64,000 bases of DNA, taken from Rhizomys pruinosus (taxonomy: Eukaryota > Chordata > Mammalia > Rodentia > Spalacidae). Under the pieces are notes generated by a model. That model searched no databases. It was not told the DNA's origin and was given only the letters and a program-made list of their open reading frames with translations. Shown one piece after another: positions 1-11,195 of the stretch. Position 1 is the first letter of the stretch; each line of letters opens with the position of its first letter. The stretch lies in NCBI GenBank assembly GCA_009823505.1, contig VZQC01001595.1, forward strand, positions 1,005,636 to 1,069,635, given 5' to 3'. The translations under genes were made by a program, and so were the position numbers.

Positions 1-672
1 TTGTTCTTCTGAGGTCAGTATCTTGGTTTTCTTCCAGGGAGATCTTGTTGTAGGGATGTTCCACAGGACTGGTTGAGTTTGGTGGGGATTTATTTTGAGC
101 TTTTCCCATATTGTTGTTTTCCCATTGTGTCTTTGGCATGTGGATCGTTTGTTTGTTTGTTTGGCTTCTGTTGCTGTTAATATGGAGGACTGGTTGGTTA
201 CTTAGTTTGCTTCCTGCCCGTTTCTTCCTCAGCTTTGGCAACAGTGCACCTGCTGGATCATCCCTACCACAGCAAACCACAGAACCATCAGCTTATTGTC
301 TTCACCACAGTACATGGGGGTGGGGGCTAGGAGAGTGTTTACTCCTTTGGGCCTTGCACCAGACCCCCCCCACCTGGTCGCCAAATGTGCATGTCACTGT
401 CCCTCTATCCATGCACACATTTCTTCTCTATGGTTCTAAAAGTGGGAGGTGGATCCCCTGGCTGGGCAGCAAGGCTGCATGCCTGGACCCCACCCTGGTT
501 GCCTTCATACTGTTTTCTTTTTTTCTCCTCTATTGTCCAGTACCTCTTAAATAATTCCTTCCCAGAGGTACTCATCCCTGGATCTCACAGGAACTTCTCA
601 TTTTCGGCTCCACCCCCCCCCCTTTCTTCAAAACCAACTGTTCACTCCGAGGTTACTTCCCTTACACCTATT

Positions 673-830
673 CTTTTTTTAATATAATACTTTTATTGAT
701 AGTTTGTGTATTTAAGACATCATTTTTCAGTTCAATTTAGACATATTCCCTTTTCTCTTCCCCAACCCCACTCCAGTTCATGCATTCTGCCATACATGTC
801 CTGCACCTTTCTCTCAGTCTTTAAAAAAAA
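673..830 (-). mobile_element. L1 3' end fragment, antisense
   Basis: The block begins with a T-rich run followed by a C-rich tract and a stretch ending in catgcattctgcc. The same sequence occurs at 30975-31135, and as its reverse complement at 1785-1915, so it is a dispersed repeat. Read on the minus strand it has a G-rich polypurine tract and then an A-rich end, as expected of a rodent L1 3' UTR. The family name is inferred from this layout. Confidence 0.5.
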
Positions 831-1029
831 ATTATCTTCAGAGGTTTATTGTTTTGGGCAGAATTTAACTGTATCAATCCATTCTTTGACCCAATCCTTA
901 TGTTGTTGTTGTTCCTTTCCATTTGTATTGCTCCAAAATATGCCCATTCTTTTCAAAATGTAGTAGCTATTCTGAATCTGTTTTGTACTCAAATGAATTT
1001 TAGAATCAGTTACTAGTTTCTACAAATAA

Positions 1030-1290
1030 GTCAGCTAGGATTCTGATGGAAATTATGTTCAATATCCAATGAAGTTGGAGTATATTCTCATCTTAATAAT
1101 ACTACATCTTTTGATCCATGAACATGGTGTGCCTTTTGGTTTTAGTTTTTTTTTTCCATTCAAGAATGCTTTATAGTTTTTAGCATATACATTTTTTAGT
1201 TACTTGCTTAATGTATTTTATCTATTTTTTACTTTTGATGGAAATATAAATGGGATTTTCTTAATGTCTTTTTTTAATTGTCTTCTTTGA
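1030..1290 (-). mobile_element. Old L1 ORF2 fragment, antisense
   Basis: The stretch reads like decayed antisense mammalian L1 ORF2. It has the order tagctaggattctgatgg, then a passage around aatccatgaacatgg, then a ttttatagtttttagc-like passage, which I recognise from ancient L1 families. No open frame remains. Confidence 0.5.
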
Positions 1291-1784
1291 ATGGCTAGAA
1301 ATGCAACTTAGTTTTATGTGTTCCCATGTCATTTAACCTTGCTGTGCCTGTCTGTTAGTACTGATTTATTATTTTTTGGTGGGCTTCTTGTGATTTTGTA
1401 TGTGTAGTTTCTTTCATTTAAAATTTTTACCTTATATATGTACACATGTCTAAACATAAACTCCTTGAAACATGTGACAGTCATTTTCTTTAAAGATTTC
1501 TGATGCTAAGGAGCATCTCTTGAAATATGGCAATGAAAAATCAAGAAAATTATAACTAATCTGATCTTTCTGTGTTGATCTGAGGCCATTCTGCACCTGT
1601 CAATCCAGATGTCACATTCAATCTGTTACATAGTTTGAAGACCTTCAAAAGCCTAGAAATCGCTAAGAAACTCTTTCTTACTCTAATTAAAATCTGTTTT
1701 TCTGTCAGTGGGAAAGAAGGAGTTCAGACATTCTGACAACCACAAAAAATAAATGAAAACAAAACAAAAACCCCCCAGAAAGAT

Positions 1785-1915
1785 GCAGAAAAGTTACAGC
1801 AGAATGCATGATCTGGGATGGGTAGGGGTGGGGTGGGGTGAAGGGAAGGGGATGTACACCTGAACTGAATTGGAAAATGATGTATGAAATACACAAAGCA
1901 TCAATAAAAAATTAA
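1785..1915 (+). mobile_element. L1 3' end fragment, sense
   Basis: It has a G-rich tract (ggggtggggtggggtg) followed by a conserved stretch ending in an AATAAAA-type signal and an A/T-rich tail. It is the reverse complement of the copies at 673-830 and 30975-31135. Confidence 0.5.
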
Positions 1916-2017
1916 TTAATTAAAAAAATGTGTTTAAATTTTGTGGTGGCTTCTTGTGTCCATAGATTAGCATATAGGAGAACACATGCAGGTTTATTTT
2001 TAAATGAATACATTCTC

Positions 2018-2073
2018 ACTTAGAAAGTTTCAGTTATCATAGTATACTTAGAAAGTTTCAGTTATCATAGTAC
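2018..2073. repeat. 28 bp tandem duplication, two copies
   Basis: Two adjacent copies begin with acttagaaagtttcagttat at 2018 and 2046. They differ by one base at the end of the unit, so the duplication is probably recent. Confidence 0.9.
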
Positions 2074-2562
2074 ACTCACAATACTTAAATAATTAAAGGG
2101 TGCAATTTTAAAACCTAAGGTCTATGCTTTAAGCTACACCATGCCTCTACTTCAGCTTATCACAAGTGCAAAATTTGGAAAACTATTTTTCTAGTTTCAT
2201 TATTCCCAAATGAGAAACATGGCAGCATAATGTGACCCTGGTTTCTGAAGAGCAGTGAAGTTATTTTGGCAGCCCAAAGCTTTTTTATTGTCACTGTTTG
2301 TAGAAGATTGATTTTTGTGTGTGTGCAGGTTTTAAGGTTAAATCTAAGGGGGGAAATGACACAGTTCTGTATTATCTATAAATACTGGCTATTTAAAGAA
2401 TTATGTATCAGTGTACATAAGATGTTGCTTGAAACTCATACAGCTCATTGAACATGTGATTCAGAGAATAATGAGTATTACTTCTGATTTAATCTTGTGT
2501 ATGTGAATATTTAAGTGTATATAATGTAAAATCATGATATTCATGCACATAAACACACAAGG

Positions 2563-2599
2563 AGGGAGGGAGGGAAGGAGGGAAAGAGAGAGAGAGAAA
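2563..2599. repeat. Purine-rich simple repeat (GGAG/GA)n
   Basis: A run of ggagggagggagg followed by agagagagagag. Simple-sequence DNA with no coding role visible. Confidence 0.85.
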
Positions 2600-3675
2600 C
2601 TTTGAAAGTAAAGTAGGTCAATACTTTCAAGCTACTAATTGTGCTGGCTTGTTAACACCTTGTGACTTATCTGGGATGTGATTTTATTTTATGGGTTACT
2701 TAGATGCTCATTTCTTGTGGCTATTTCCATTTACTCATCTAAGTTATTAATGAGTTATTTACATATCATTTTTATCCAAATAATACGGACACATATAAAC
2801 ATTTCTAGATATCTTGAAATTTCATATTGAAAATAAATAGCGAAAGGAGGCATTTTTCTTCTCAAATGGGAAGAAGCGTCATAATTAGTTTATAGAAGGA
2901 TAGTCACAACATGATGTTCAGCATACCTGGAATATGAACACAGACAAAAATTTCAACATTTGTGATGCCACCTGGAAGATGCTCTTGTTTGGAAAACCAT
3001 GATGAGGGCTCAGCTTTGATCATGGAGAGCGGCCATGAGCTTCAGTCTAGGAATGAATTATATAACTACCGTGATCAGTGCACTCATGGTACTGTAATCA
3101 ATTTTCAATGGTAGAGAATTATTGTGTCCTAGGTTTACTCTAGACTTGGGCTCTCTACCAATCCTGCTGTGTGTCTCCCTGTGTAGACTCTAGCATTTGA
3201 ACATTGTAGAGCCCTTTAATGTTTTGATTGTTTCATCATTGCTGGCTATTTCAGTAAATGTCACTTTTTAGTCTGCCAAGAAGGAGCTTTTAGCAGTCAG
3301 AAGCATGGAAAAAAATAACAGGCATGGCCCAATTTCCAGGGAGTCTTCTAGTAGCTAATGTTCAACTTAAAGTAATTTTCACTTAATATTTCTGATGATG
3401 TTGATTCCCATGATTAACATGAATCTGGTTTGTGCAATGTCACCAAATATTAGAGTCTTAGCAATAATGTCTTCTAGTTTGTTCTAGAAAATTCCTGGAG
3501 ATGGGATTTAAAGAGAAGCAGTCCAAAGCTATAAGCATTTAGCTTAAATTTTGGGAAAGTATGACACATTGTATTGTGGATATGCTTCCCATCTGAATAT
3601 GCAAATTATCCTGTGTGTGAAAGTCTCCGTTCTTCATTATACTTTATGTATAGACTAATTTAAATGTGTGTGTAT

Positions 3676-3921
3676 GGGCTGGAGAGATAGCCTAGCGGTT
3701 AAGAGCGCCGACCGCTCTTACAGAGGACCCGGGTTCAATCCCCAGCACCCACATGGCGGCCGAGAACCGTCTGAAACTCCAATTCCAGGAGAACTCCAGT
3801 TCCAGGGGAATCCGAGACCCTCTTCTGACCTCCGTGCAGCATTGAACGACACGGGTGCACAGACCTGCATGCAGACAGTACATTCATACACATACAGAAA
3901 TAAATAAAAAATAAAAAAAAT
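3676..3921 (+). mobile_element. B2 SINE
   Basis: Full-length copy starting with gggctggagagatagcctag, with a tRNA-like internal B box (gggttcaatcc) and an A-rich AATAAA tail. It is flanked by target-site duplications taaatgtgtgtgtat (3661-3675) and taaatgtgtatgtat (3922-3936), one mismatch in 15. The low decay of the duplication suggests a fairly recent insertion. Confidence 0.95.
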
Positions 3922-4040
3922 TAAATGTGTATGTATACGCCTCAACAAATTCTTTCTATAAACAGACTTTTATCTTGTTATGTACTATTTGGTATATGTA
4001 GAATATAGTTTGTATAGTTGCTCCCATTATATTTGTTCCT

Positions 4041-4271
4041 TTTAAAAATATTTTATTCAGTATTTTTATTTTATGTGTGTGAGCTTACTGCCTTCATGTA
4101 TGTAAGGGTATCCATGTCATGCAATGCCTACAGAGCTCAGAAGAGGATGTTAGCTCCCCTAGAACTAGAGTCACAGACAGTTATTAGCTGCTCTGTGGGT
4201 GCTGGGAACTGAATCTGGACCTTCTGCAAGACCCGCTGGTGATCTTAATCACTAGCTATCTCTCCAGTCCC
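4041..4271 (-). mobile_element. B2 SINE, older copy, antisense
   Basis: The reverse complement starts gggactggagagatagctagt and continues through the B2 body into an A/T-rich tail. It is more diverged than the copy at 3676. No clear target-site duplication was seen. Confidence 0.85.
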
Positions 4272-5258
4272 ATAAATCTTGACTTAAAAACTGAAAATAG
4301 ATTAGTAAAGGCTTTTAAAATTATAGCATCCCATTTTTTTCAGTGTTAAAAATCTACATTTGTGTGTTGTATCACTGTGAGACATGCTCCTACAAGTTAT
4401 ATTTAGGGAGAAATTCTAATGCTTTTTATTGGATGTACTTTGGCTTACTTTTTGGAAAATGAGCTTTTATTTAGAAACGAGGTCTTTTTGCATTGGTTTA
4501 AATTGCTCTCTAGACCAGTGACCAAGGATCCCTCCTCTACTCATCCCTTTTATAAGCTCACTTGCTTTCTTTGACATAATCATGGGAGGCATTTGCCTTT
4601 ATATGTATTTGGCTTTGTACTTTCCTGATAACCTGGTTCACTTGTCTGATTCTGTCTTGAGCGGCTTTCCCAGAGTCTATTAGAAGTTTAAGATATTTTG
4701 CTATAAATCAATTTAGATTTCTCTTATTGAAACATGCATCTTTGACCAAAAATTTCCAAAATATTTCATGAAAAAACTCATGAACGGATGTCCTGAATCA
4801 AGATTTGAAGTGTTATTTCAGAAAAAAAATGAAGCTTTGCACTTGTAGCCTGTCACATTTATTAAGGATTGAGCAACGGCTGTAAGAGACTCAAGGAGAG
4901 TAAGGTAGTTGTGTAGTGTAGAGGCTTTATTACAACATTAAGGGTTTCAGATGAGCAAAGGTAATGTTTGTGCTATGACATTGAGTCAGAAGTGGCTAAG
5001 TAATTTTGAAGTAGAGTTAAAGTAAATGTTTTTCTTTTATTTTTTTCTCATTACTCTGAAATAACAATTATGCTGCAGAAGATGACTCACCACTATTGTC
5101 TTTATGGGTGTCTTCTTTGTATCCTTACCTTAAAAGGCGCTCAGTTGGTCTGCTTGAATATTTCTTTTTCTGTCCAAGTAACATGGACTCAATACTGACA
5201 CCTTCTTTTAGAAAATTTTCTCTTAGAAAATATTCTTTAAAGTATTTGCTGTACCAGG

Positions 5259-5395
5259 ATTAGACTGATGTCTCAGTGATTAAGAGCATTTGTTGTTCTT
5301 GCAGAGGACCAGAATTTAGTTCAACTTACATGCACATATGCATATACACAGAGACGTACATACACAGAAAATTTATAAATCCAAAATAAATAAAA
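5259..5395 (+). mobile_element. Degraded B2 SINE
   Basis: A decayed tRNA-like head (gactgatgtctcagtgatta, then cttgcagaggacc) is followed by a CA-rich body and a tail ending in aaaataaataaa. The middle of the element is deleted. Confidence 0.7.
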
Positions 5396-5490
5396 TTAAG
5401 TATTTACAGTAAAAGGTTTCTATAGATAACTGAAATGGAAATGAAGCAGTCTTGGGATAACAGGAGTTAAACAAGTAAGATATTTTATAT

Positions 5491-5648
5491 TATTTATTTA
5501 TTTTTGTCTTTTTGAGACAGAGTCTCCTTGTAGCCTCAGCTGTCTTGGAACTCACTTTGTAGACCAGGATGGCCTTGAACTCACAAAGATCCACCTGCCT
5601 CTGCCTCCCAAGTGCTAGGATTAAAGGCGTGCACCACCACGCCCGGCT
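5491..5648 (-). mobile_element. B1 SINE, antisense
   Basis: The reverse complement starts with agccgggcgtggtggtgcac and runs through the full B1 body to a T-rich (A-tail) end. It is flanked by a perfect 20 bp target-site duplication, acaagtaagatattttatat, at 5471-5490 and 5649-5668, which shows a young insertion. Confidence 0.95.
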
Positions 5649-7543
5649 ACAAGTAAGATATTTTATATCTTAAAGATATAAAGGAAGTTGCACTTTCCAG
5701 ATACGTAAGTTAAATTTTTATATAAGTCTGATTTGATAAGAATTGAGGCATGGAAAGTTTAGTAAGTAGCTCTTTATTGATAAGTAATAATCAAATTCCC
5801 TTTATAACATGTTGGTACCAGCTAAATATTTCTTTGTTCTAATGCCCAACCATGCTTGCCATTTTAAGCTGGGGGTCACTTGTCCTTCTTGCATTATTCC
5901 TCATTAAAAATTTGCTCTGGTTTTGTTTGGGGAATTGCTCAATTAGTGATATTCTTTGTTTTGCCCTGGCTGGTCACTCTTGCTAGTCAGGAGGAATAGC
6001 AGTTTTGTTTCAGAGAAGAGTGTCTAACAAGGCAGGAACAAAAGGCACTAAGAATGACACCCCAGCTGTAATAACAAATCATGAGTTCTACCTTTGAGGG
6101 AAGGAATTGGCCTGCTGCCTTCTCTAGCTCTGCATCCTTTTGGGCCAAGGGAAGTGTGCTACTAAGGTGAGTGGAGCCGCTCAAGGTGACACCCTTTCTC
6201 TTCTGTTCTTTTCCTTGCTGCCTTTGGCCATATCCATAGATGAAATGCAATGCTTTTTCCCTGTAGTGGCAGAGTTTATTTTCTTCAATGTGTTGCTGGA
6301 GGAGAAAGGAAAAAAAGAGAGCTTATTTTTGTAAGAATAATAAATGCCATTTGTAGAATAAACATTATCAAATATATACTATGTAATGGCTACAGTGACT
6401 CAAACTTTAAAAATTTATCAGGTGATGGTTGGCATTGCAGGGGTATAGGGGGTTAGTTCTGTATGTGTCTTTTGGATTTGAGATTGTTATTTTTTTTCTC
6501 CAGACAAGATAATTAAGTATACAAACTTATTTTTACTCCCATGGTAAAAAAATGATTTCTTTCTCTTCCTTAAGTAGCTTTTAATAGGACTTGGTTTATT
6601 TTCCTCAGTGGTAATTTTAGATTTATATTAAGAAAACCTGATATACATATTTTGGCCATTTTCCTCATGACTACTTTCTTTCTCATAAAATTATCATATA
6701 CTCAGAATAACAGGACCATTCAATTTATTGTTATTGTTTTATAAGTTACTTATTCTCAGTTGAAGTTTTGATATGTTCATACAACATAATTTGATGTTAT
6801 TTAGATCTACTTCTGAATCCACATCTCCTCTTACTGCCTCCTCTCAATTTAATGGTACATCAATTTTGAGCTTCTTGAGGAACCATCACACTGATTTCTA
6901 TAGCGGGTGCACCCATTTGCACCCATCATCAGTGGATAAGAATTCCCTTTCTCCATAGCGTCACCAGCATTTGTTGCTGTTGTTTGGATCTTATCCATTC
7001 TGAGTAGGGTGAGATGAATTCTCAAAGGGAGATGCTGTAATCAGCATTTTTATTTTATCTTTAGAGAATTCCTTATTCAGCTCCTTGCTCCACTTTTTGA
7101 TTGGGTTGTTCGTTGTTGTGGTGGTTAAATATACAAATAAATCACTTTGTCAGAGGCATAGCCGATAAAGACTTTGTCCCATTGTATAGGTTGCTTCTTC
7201 ACTCAAGTGAAGTGTCCTTTGATGGTGTCCTTTGATGTACAGAAGTTTTTAGTTTCATGTGGTCCCATTTGCTAATTGTTGGACTTAATGACTTTGCTAC
7301 ACAAGTCCTATGCAGAAAGATTGCTCTAGTGCCTTTAAGTTCCAATGTCCCTACTCCCTCTTCTGTCTGATTCAGGATATCCAGCCTTGTGTTGAGGCCA
7401 TTGATCCATTCAGAGTTGAGTTTTGTGCATGGTGAGAAATAGAAATCTAGATTCATTCTTCTACATGTCATTATCTGGTTTGAGCAGCACCACATGCTAT
7501 CTTTCTTCCAGTGTGTCTTTGTCTCCTTTGTAAAAAGTCAGAT

Positions 7544-7681
7544 GGCACGCCTTAATCCTAGCACTTGGAAGGCAGAGGCAGGCAGATCTCTGTGAGTTTA
7601 AGGCCAGCCTGGTCTACAGAGTGAGCTCCAGGACAGCTGGGACTAAAGGCAGACCCCATCTCAAAAATACCCCACCCCCCA
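7544..7681 (+). mobile_element. B1 SINE, 5'-truncated, inside L1
   Basis: B1 body from ggcacgccttaatcctagca to the tail, lacking the first bases of the consensus. Near-matching target-site duplications aaaaagtcagat (7532-7543) and aaaaatcagat (7682-7692) flank it. It lies inside the antisense L1 remnant and so is younger than it. Confidence 0.9.
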
Positions 7682-8796
7682 AAAAATCAGATAGTTATAA
7701 ATGTGGATGTTTAAATCTAGGTCCTCAACTGATCAATTTGTCTGTTTTTATGCCAATACCATGCTATTTTTGTTACTACACCTCTGTAGTATAATTTGAG
7801 ATGAGGGATGGTAATGCCTCCAGCAGTTCTTTGATTGTTCAGGATTTACTTGCCCTTCCTGGATTTTTTTTTGTTTCCATATGAAATTTGAGATTATTTT
7901 TTTCAATTTCTGTGAAGAACTATGTTGGAATTTTGATGTGTATTACATTGAATTTGTGGATTGTTTTTGGTAAAATGGCCATTTTTACAATATTAATTCT
8001 ATTGATCATGAGTATGAGAGTCTTTCCACCTTCTGGTATCTTCCTCATTTTTTCTTAAATGTCTTAAGGTTTTTATTGTACAAAGTCCTTAACTCTTTTG
8101 TTAGATTTACTCCAGGATGAATTTGGGACTAACACACATAGGATCATTTTCTGGATTTCTTTCTTGGCAAGTTTGTTGTTAGTATATAGGAAGACTACTG
8201 ATTTGGGGGTGTTAATTTTGCATCCTGATACTTTGCTGAATATATTTATCAGCTCTAGGAGTTTTCTGGTCTAGTCTTTAGGATCCTTTATATACAGAAT
8301 AATATCATAACGAAAGGTACTTTGAATTCTTCCTTTCCAATTTGTATCACCATTATCTTTTTCATTTGTCTTATTGCTCTAGCTAAGACTTAAAGTAATA
8401 TTGAGCGAGTATGGAAAGAGTAGGCATCCTTGCCTTATTTCTGATTTTAATGAGAATGTTTTCACATTTTCTCCATTTAGTATGATGCTGACTCTGGGCT
8501 TTTTGTATGTTGTTATGTTGAGATTTGTCCCCTCTATTCCTAGGCTCTTCACGACTATATCATGATGAATTTTAGATTTTGGCAAATGCCTTTTCTGCAT
8601 CTAATGAGATGTCATCTGGTTTCTTTCCTTGAGTCTATTTATGTGATGGATTATACTTATTGATTTATGTTTGGACCATTCTTGCATCTGTGGGATGTTG
8701 TGAACATGATCATGATTCTTTCTGATATATTCTTGTATTTGGTTTGCAAGTATTTTATTGAGAAGTTTTTGCATTTGTGTTTATAAGAGAGATTGG

Positions 8797-9011
8797 GGGC
8801 TGGAGACATGGCTCAGTGGTTAGGAGCCTGACTGCTCTTGCAGAGGACCTGGGTTCGATTCCCAGCACTGACATGGTGGCTAAGAACCGTCTTTAACTCC
8901 AGTTCCACGGGAATCTGACATCCTCTTCTGACCTCTGTGGCATTGCACGACACGGGTGCACTAACGTACATGCAGACAGTACACTCATACATATAAAAAA
9001 AATAATAAGAA
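8797..9011 (+). mobile_element. B2 SINE inside L1
   Basis: It starts gggctggagacatggctcag, has a B box gggttcgattcc and an A-rich tail. Perfect 12 bp target-site duplications aagagagattgg lie at 8785-8796 and 9012-9023. It interrupts the antisense L1 remnant. Confidence 0.95.
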
Positions 9012-10479
9012 AAGAGAGATTGGTCTATAATTTTCTTTTGTTGTTGGATCTTTGTCTGGTTTTGCTATTAGAGCAATACTGGCTAGCTAGAAATAATTTC
9101 ATAGTGTCCTGTCATTTTCAAATTTATGGAATAATTTGAGGAATATTGGTATTAGTTCTTCTTTGAAGGCTTGGTAGAATTCTATGCTGTATTCAACATT
9201 CAATGGGTTCTGGCTGAGATCTGAGATGTCTGAGAGTGACTCACCCTACAAGACTGGGGAAGCATGCAGATCTGAGATGGGGTAGAATCCCTATAACCTA
9301 AAAAAGCCTGAGATGTTGGGGCACTAGGGTGTTTCTAGGACTGAATATCTGGGCTGGGGAAGGATCCCAGAGACCCAGGATCCATCATTCATTTTAGACA
9401 ATTGGCTTGTTATATCTGGCTTGGTCTGGTGTAGATCAACATAAGACTGCTGTATGCATGTGGTGATACATCAGAGTCAGAGAGCACCTCTGAGACATGG
9501 AAACCAGATATGCAGCTTCTGCAATATTGGTCTATCAATAATTTAACCTTTCCCTTATCTTATTTGTACTCCTTCTTGTTATTTGTTTAGGTGCTTGTCA
9601 GTGCTTCCTCTGACTTTTAGCCATTGTTAAAAGCATCATTTAATTTGAGTTAAATTTACTTGGCAAACTGTTAACATTAGTTACCCAAATAAAGTTCAAA
9701 TTTAACAAAGTCTGAATTTTCCAGAATTTTATTTTAATATATTTATTGATAGTAACCAGTCCACATGCTAATTGGACCTAGCGATGAATATAACAAATGT
9801 TCAGGTTCCTTGTTGAGGAATCAGTAAGTACAATAGTGAATCAAACCTCCTTAGAACTCTGGCTAAGACACTCACCTGTCTTTGAGAAAATTAGAACAAG
9901 TATCTTTGAGTAAAGCAAACAGAAAAGAATGGACTGAAAGAGGGGCCTTCCTTCAGAGAGGCTTGGGTCCCTAGAGTGGGTTCATTAGGAGCTGATGTCA
10001 GCCCAAATACATTCTTGACTACTGTGCACCCCACAGCCACAGAAATATCATGGTGGTCCTGAGCCTGGGACACAGGGGAGAGAAGGCAGCATCCTGTAAT
10101 TCCTCTTGCTTATACTCTTTCCCAAATCAAATTCCTAGGGAGCTTTATTGCCTAATTGTTTGATTCAATGGGAATTAATCTAATTGGAGAGTAGTGATAC
10201 ATGGTAAAGGCAGGGTGTCAGAAAATTCCTATTTTTTTCGATTTTTTGATAAAGTGAAATAGCTTCCCTTGATGGAAGTTTAATACAGCTTTCATTTTCT
10301 GGCAGGAAATGTTACTCAGTATGCCACAGGCTCATAAATTCAAAGAAAATTAGTTATCTGGAAACGAAGTTGAAGAATCACTTACAAAGATTTGTTTATT
10401 TTAAAATAATTTGTTATCAAACTTAAAATAATTTGTAATCAAATGAATGAGTCAAGGATCTTTGGGAAGTAATATATGC

Positions 10480-10538
<59 letters not shown>
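10480..10538. repeat. (GATA)n microsatellite
   Basis: Uninterrupted GATA repeats of about 14 units, roughly 360 nt upstream of the link-module exon. Confidence 0.97.
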
Positions 10539-10539
<1 letters not shown>

Positions 10540-10587
10540 CTTGTTCCATGTCTTATTCTTGATTATATGTTAAGAATAGTTCTGTGA

Positions 10588-10736
10588 GCCAGGCGTGGTG
10601 GTGCATGCCTTTAATCCCAGCACTCGGGAGGCAGAGGCAGGCAGATCTCTGTGAGATCAAGGCCAGCCTAGTGTACAGAGTGAGCTCCAGGCCAGCTGGG
10701 ACTAAAGGGAGACCCTGTCTCAAAACTACCAAAAAA
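10588..10736 (+). mobile_element. B1 SINE
   Basis: It starts gccaggcgtggtggtgcatg and has a complete body and short A tail. Imperfect target-site duplications aatagttctgtga (10575-10587) and aatagttttatga (10737-10749) flank it. It ends about 165 nt before the link-module exon, close to the region where the branch point and acceptor signals lie. Confidence 0.93.
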
Positions 10737-10901
10737 AATAGTTTTATGAAAGTAACCATAATAGTTTCACTTTACCGATTAGAAGATTAGAAGCTGCTGC
10801 TTTTCATAAAAAGTGATGATATGCCTGCCCCCCATCGTTATCAAAACAGGAAAAGAAGAATAATACTTAAGGTCTTTTCTTTCTTTTTTATTTTATTTCA
10901 G

Positions 10902-11195
10902 GTGATGTGTTCCACATCACTGATTCCAATAAGTTCACCTTTGAGGAGGCTGAATTAGAGTGTGAAAACCAAGATGGCAGACTGGCGACTGTGGGAGAGC
11001 TTCATGCAGCTTGGAGGAATGGCTTTGACCAGTGTGATTACGGGTGGCTGTCGGATGCCAGCGTGCGCCACCCTGTGACTGTGGCCAGGGCCCAGTGTGG
11101 AGGTGGTCTACTTGGGGTGAGAACCCTGTATCGTTTTGAGAACCAGACAGGCTTCCCTCCCCCTGATAGCAGATTTGATGCCTACTGCTTTAAAC
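10902..11195 (+). CDS. VCAN: Versican exon 6: second link module of the G1 domain
   Basis: This 294 bp exon codes for the second hyaluronan-binding link module of versican, part of the N-terminal G1 domain that anchors the proteoglycan to hyaluronan in the extracellular matrix, stabilised by link protein. The translation runs from [20 protein letters not shown] to FDAYCFK and has the four cysteines of the link fold: one in ELECENQ, one in [17 protein letters not shown], one in RAQCGGG and one in DAYCFK. An N-glycosylation sequon (NQT) is present. It closely matches the human protein as I remember it. The acceptor is a pyrimidine-rich tract ending in tttcag and the donor is c|gtaagt. Both ends are in phase 1, which lets it join either GAG exon or the EGF exon in frame. 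The exon is complete. Confidence 0.97.

Larger units (their letters stand above)
6760..9200 (-). mobile_element. L1 ORF2 remnant, antisense, split by B1 and B2
   Basis: This block of about 2 kb, excluding the inserted SINEs, is antisense to a decayed L1 ORF2. The clearest stretch on the minus strand is 8379-8600, with ILNGENVKTFSLKS then IRQGCLLFP, which corresponds to the conserved reverse transcriptase segment normally ending in RQGCPLSP. The frame is broken by stops and the L1 is inactive. A B1 (7544-7681) and a B2 (8797-9011) inserted later. The boundaries are approximate. Confidence 0.85.
1..10901 (+). other. VCAN: VCAN intron 5 (3' part; begins outside the window)
   Basis: No coding exon is visible before 10902, and the exons for the first link module must lie upstream. 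The stretch holds antisense L1 pieces (about 673-830, 1030-1290, 6760-9200), an L1 3' end at 1785-1915, B1 and B2 SINEs (3676, 4041, 5259, 5491, 7544, 8797, 10588), a 28 bp tandem duplication at 2018-2073 and a GATA microsatellite at 10480-10538. Positions 1-665 look retroelement-like (C- and T-rich blocks) but I could not assign a family. In 1920-3660, 4280-5250, 5670-6750 and 9230-10470 I see no recognisable gene or repeat apart from short purine-rich tracts. Confidence 0.85.

Noticed and set aside
111..687. Two overlapping + strand frames of 147 and 100 codons as genes
   Set aside because: Low-complexity, Leu- and Trp-rich translation in a retroelement-like C/T-rich stretch, with no domain and no codon bias.
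3726..3750. tRNA-like sequence with A and B boxes as a tRNA gene
   Set aside because: It is the 5' part of a B2 SINE. No cloverleaf acceptor stem is present.
8379..8600. Reverse-transcriptase-like frame as an active element
   Set aside because: A short remnant of L1 ORF2 with stops on both sides and SINEs inserted around it.
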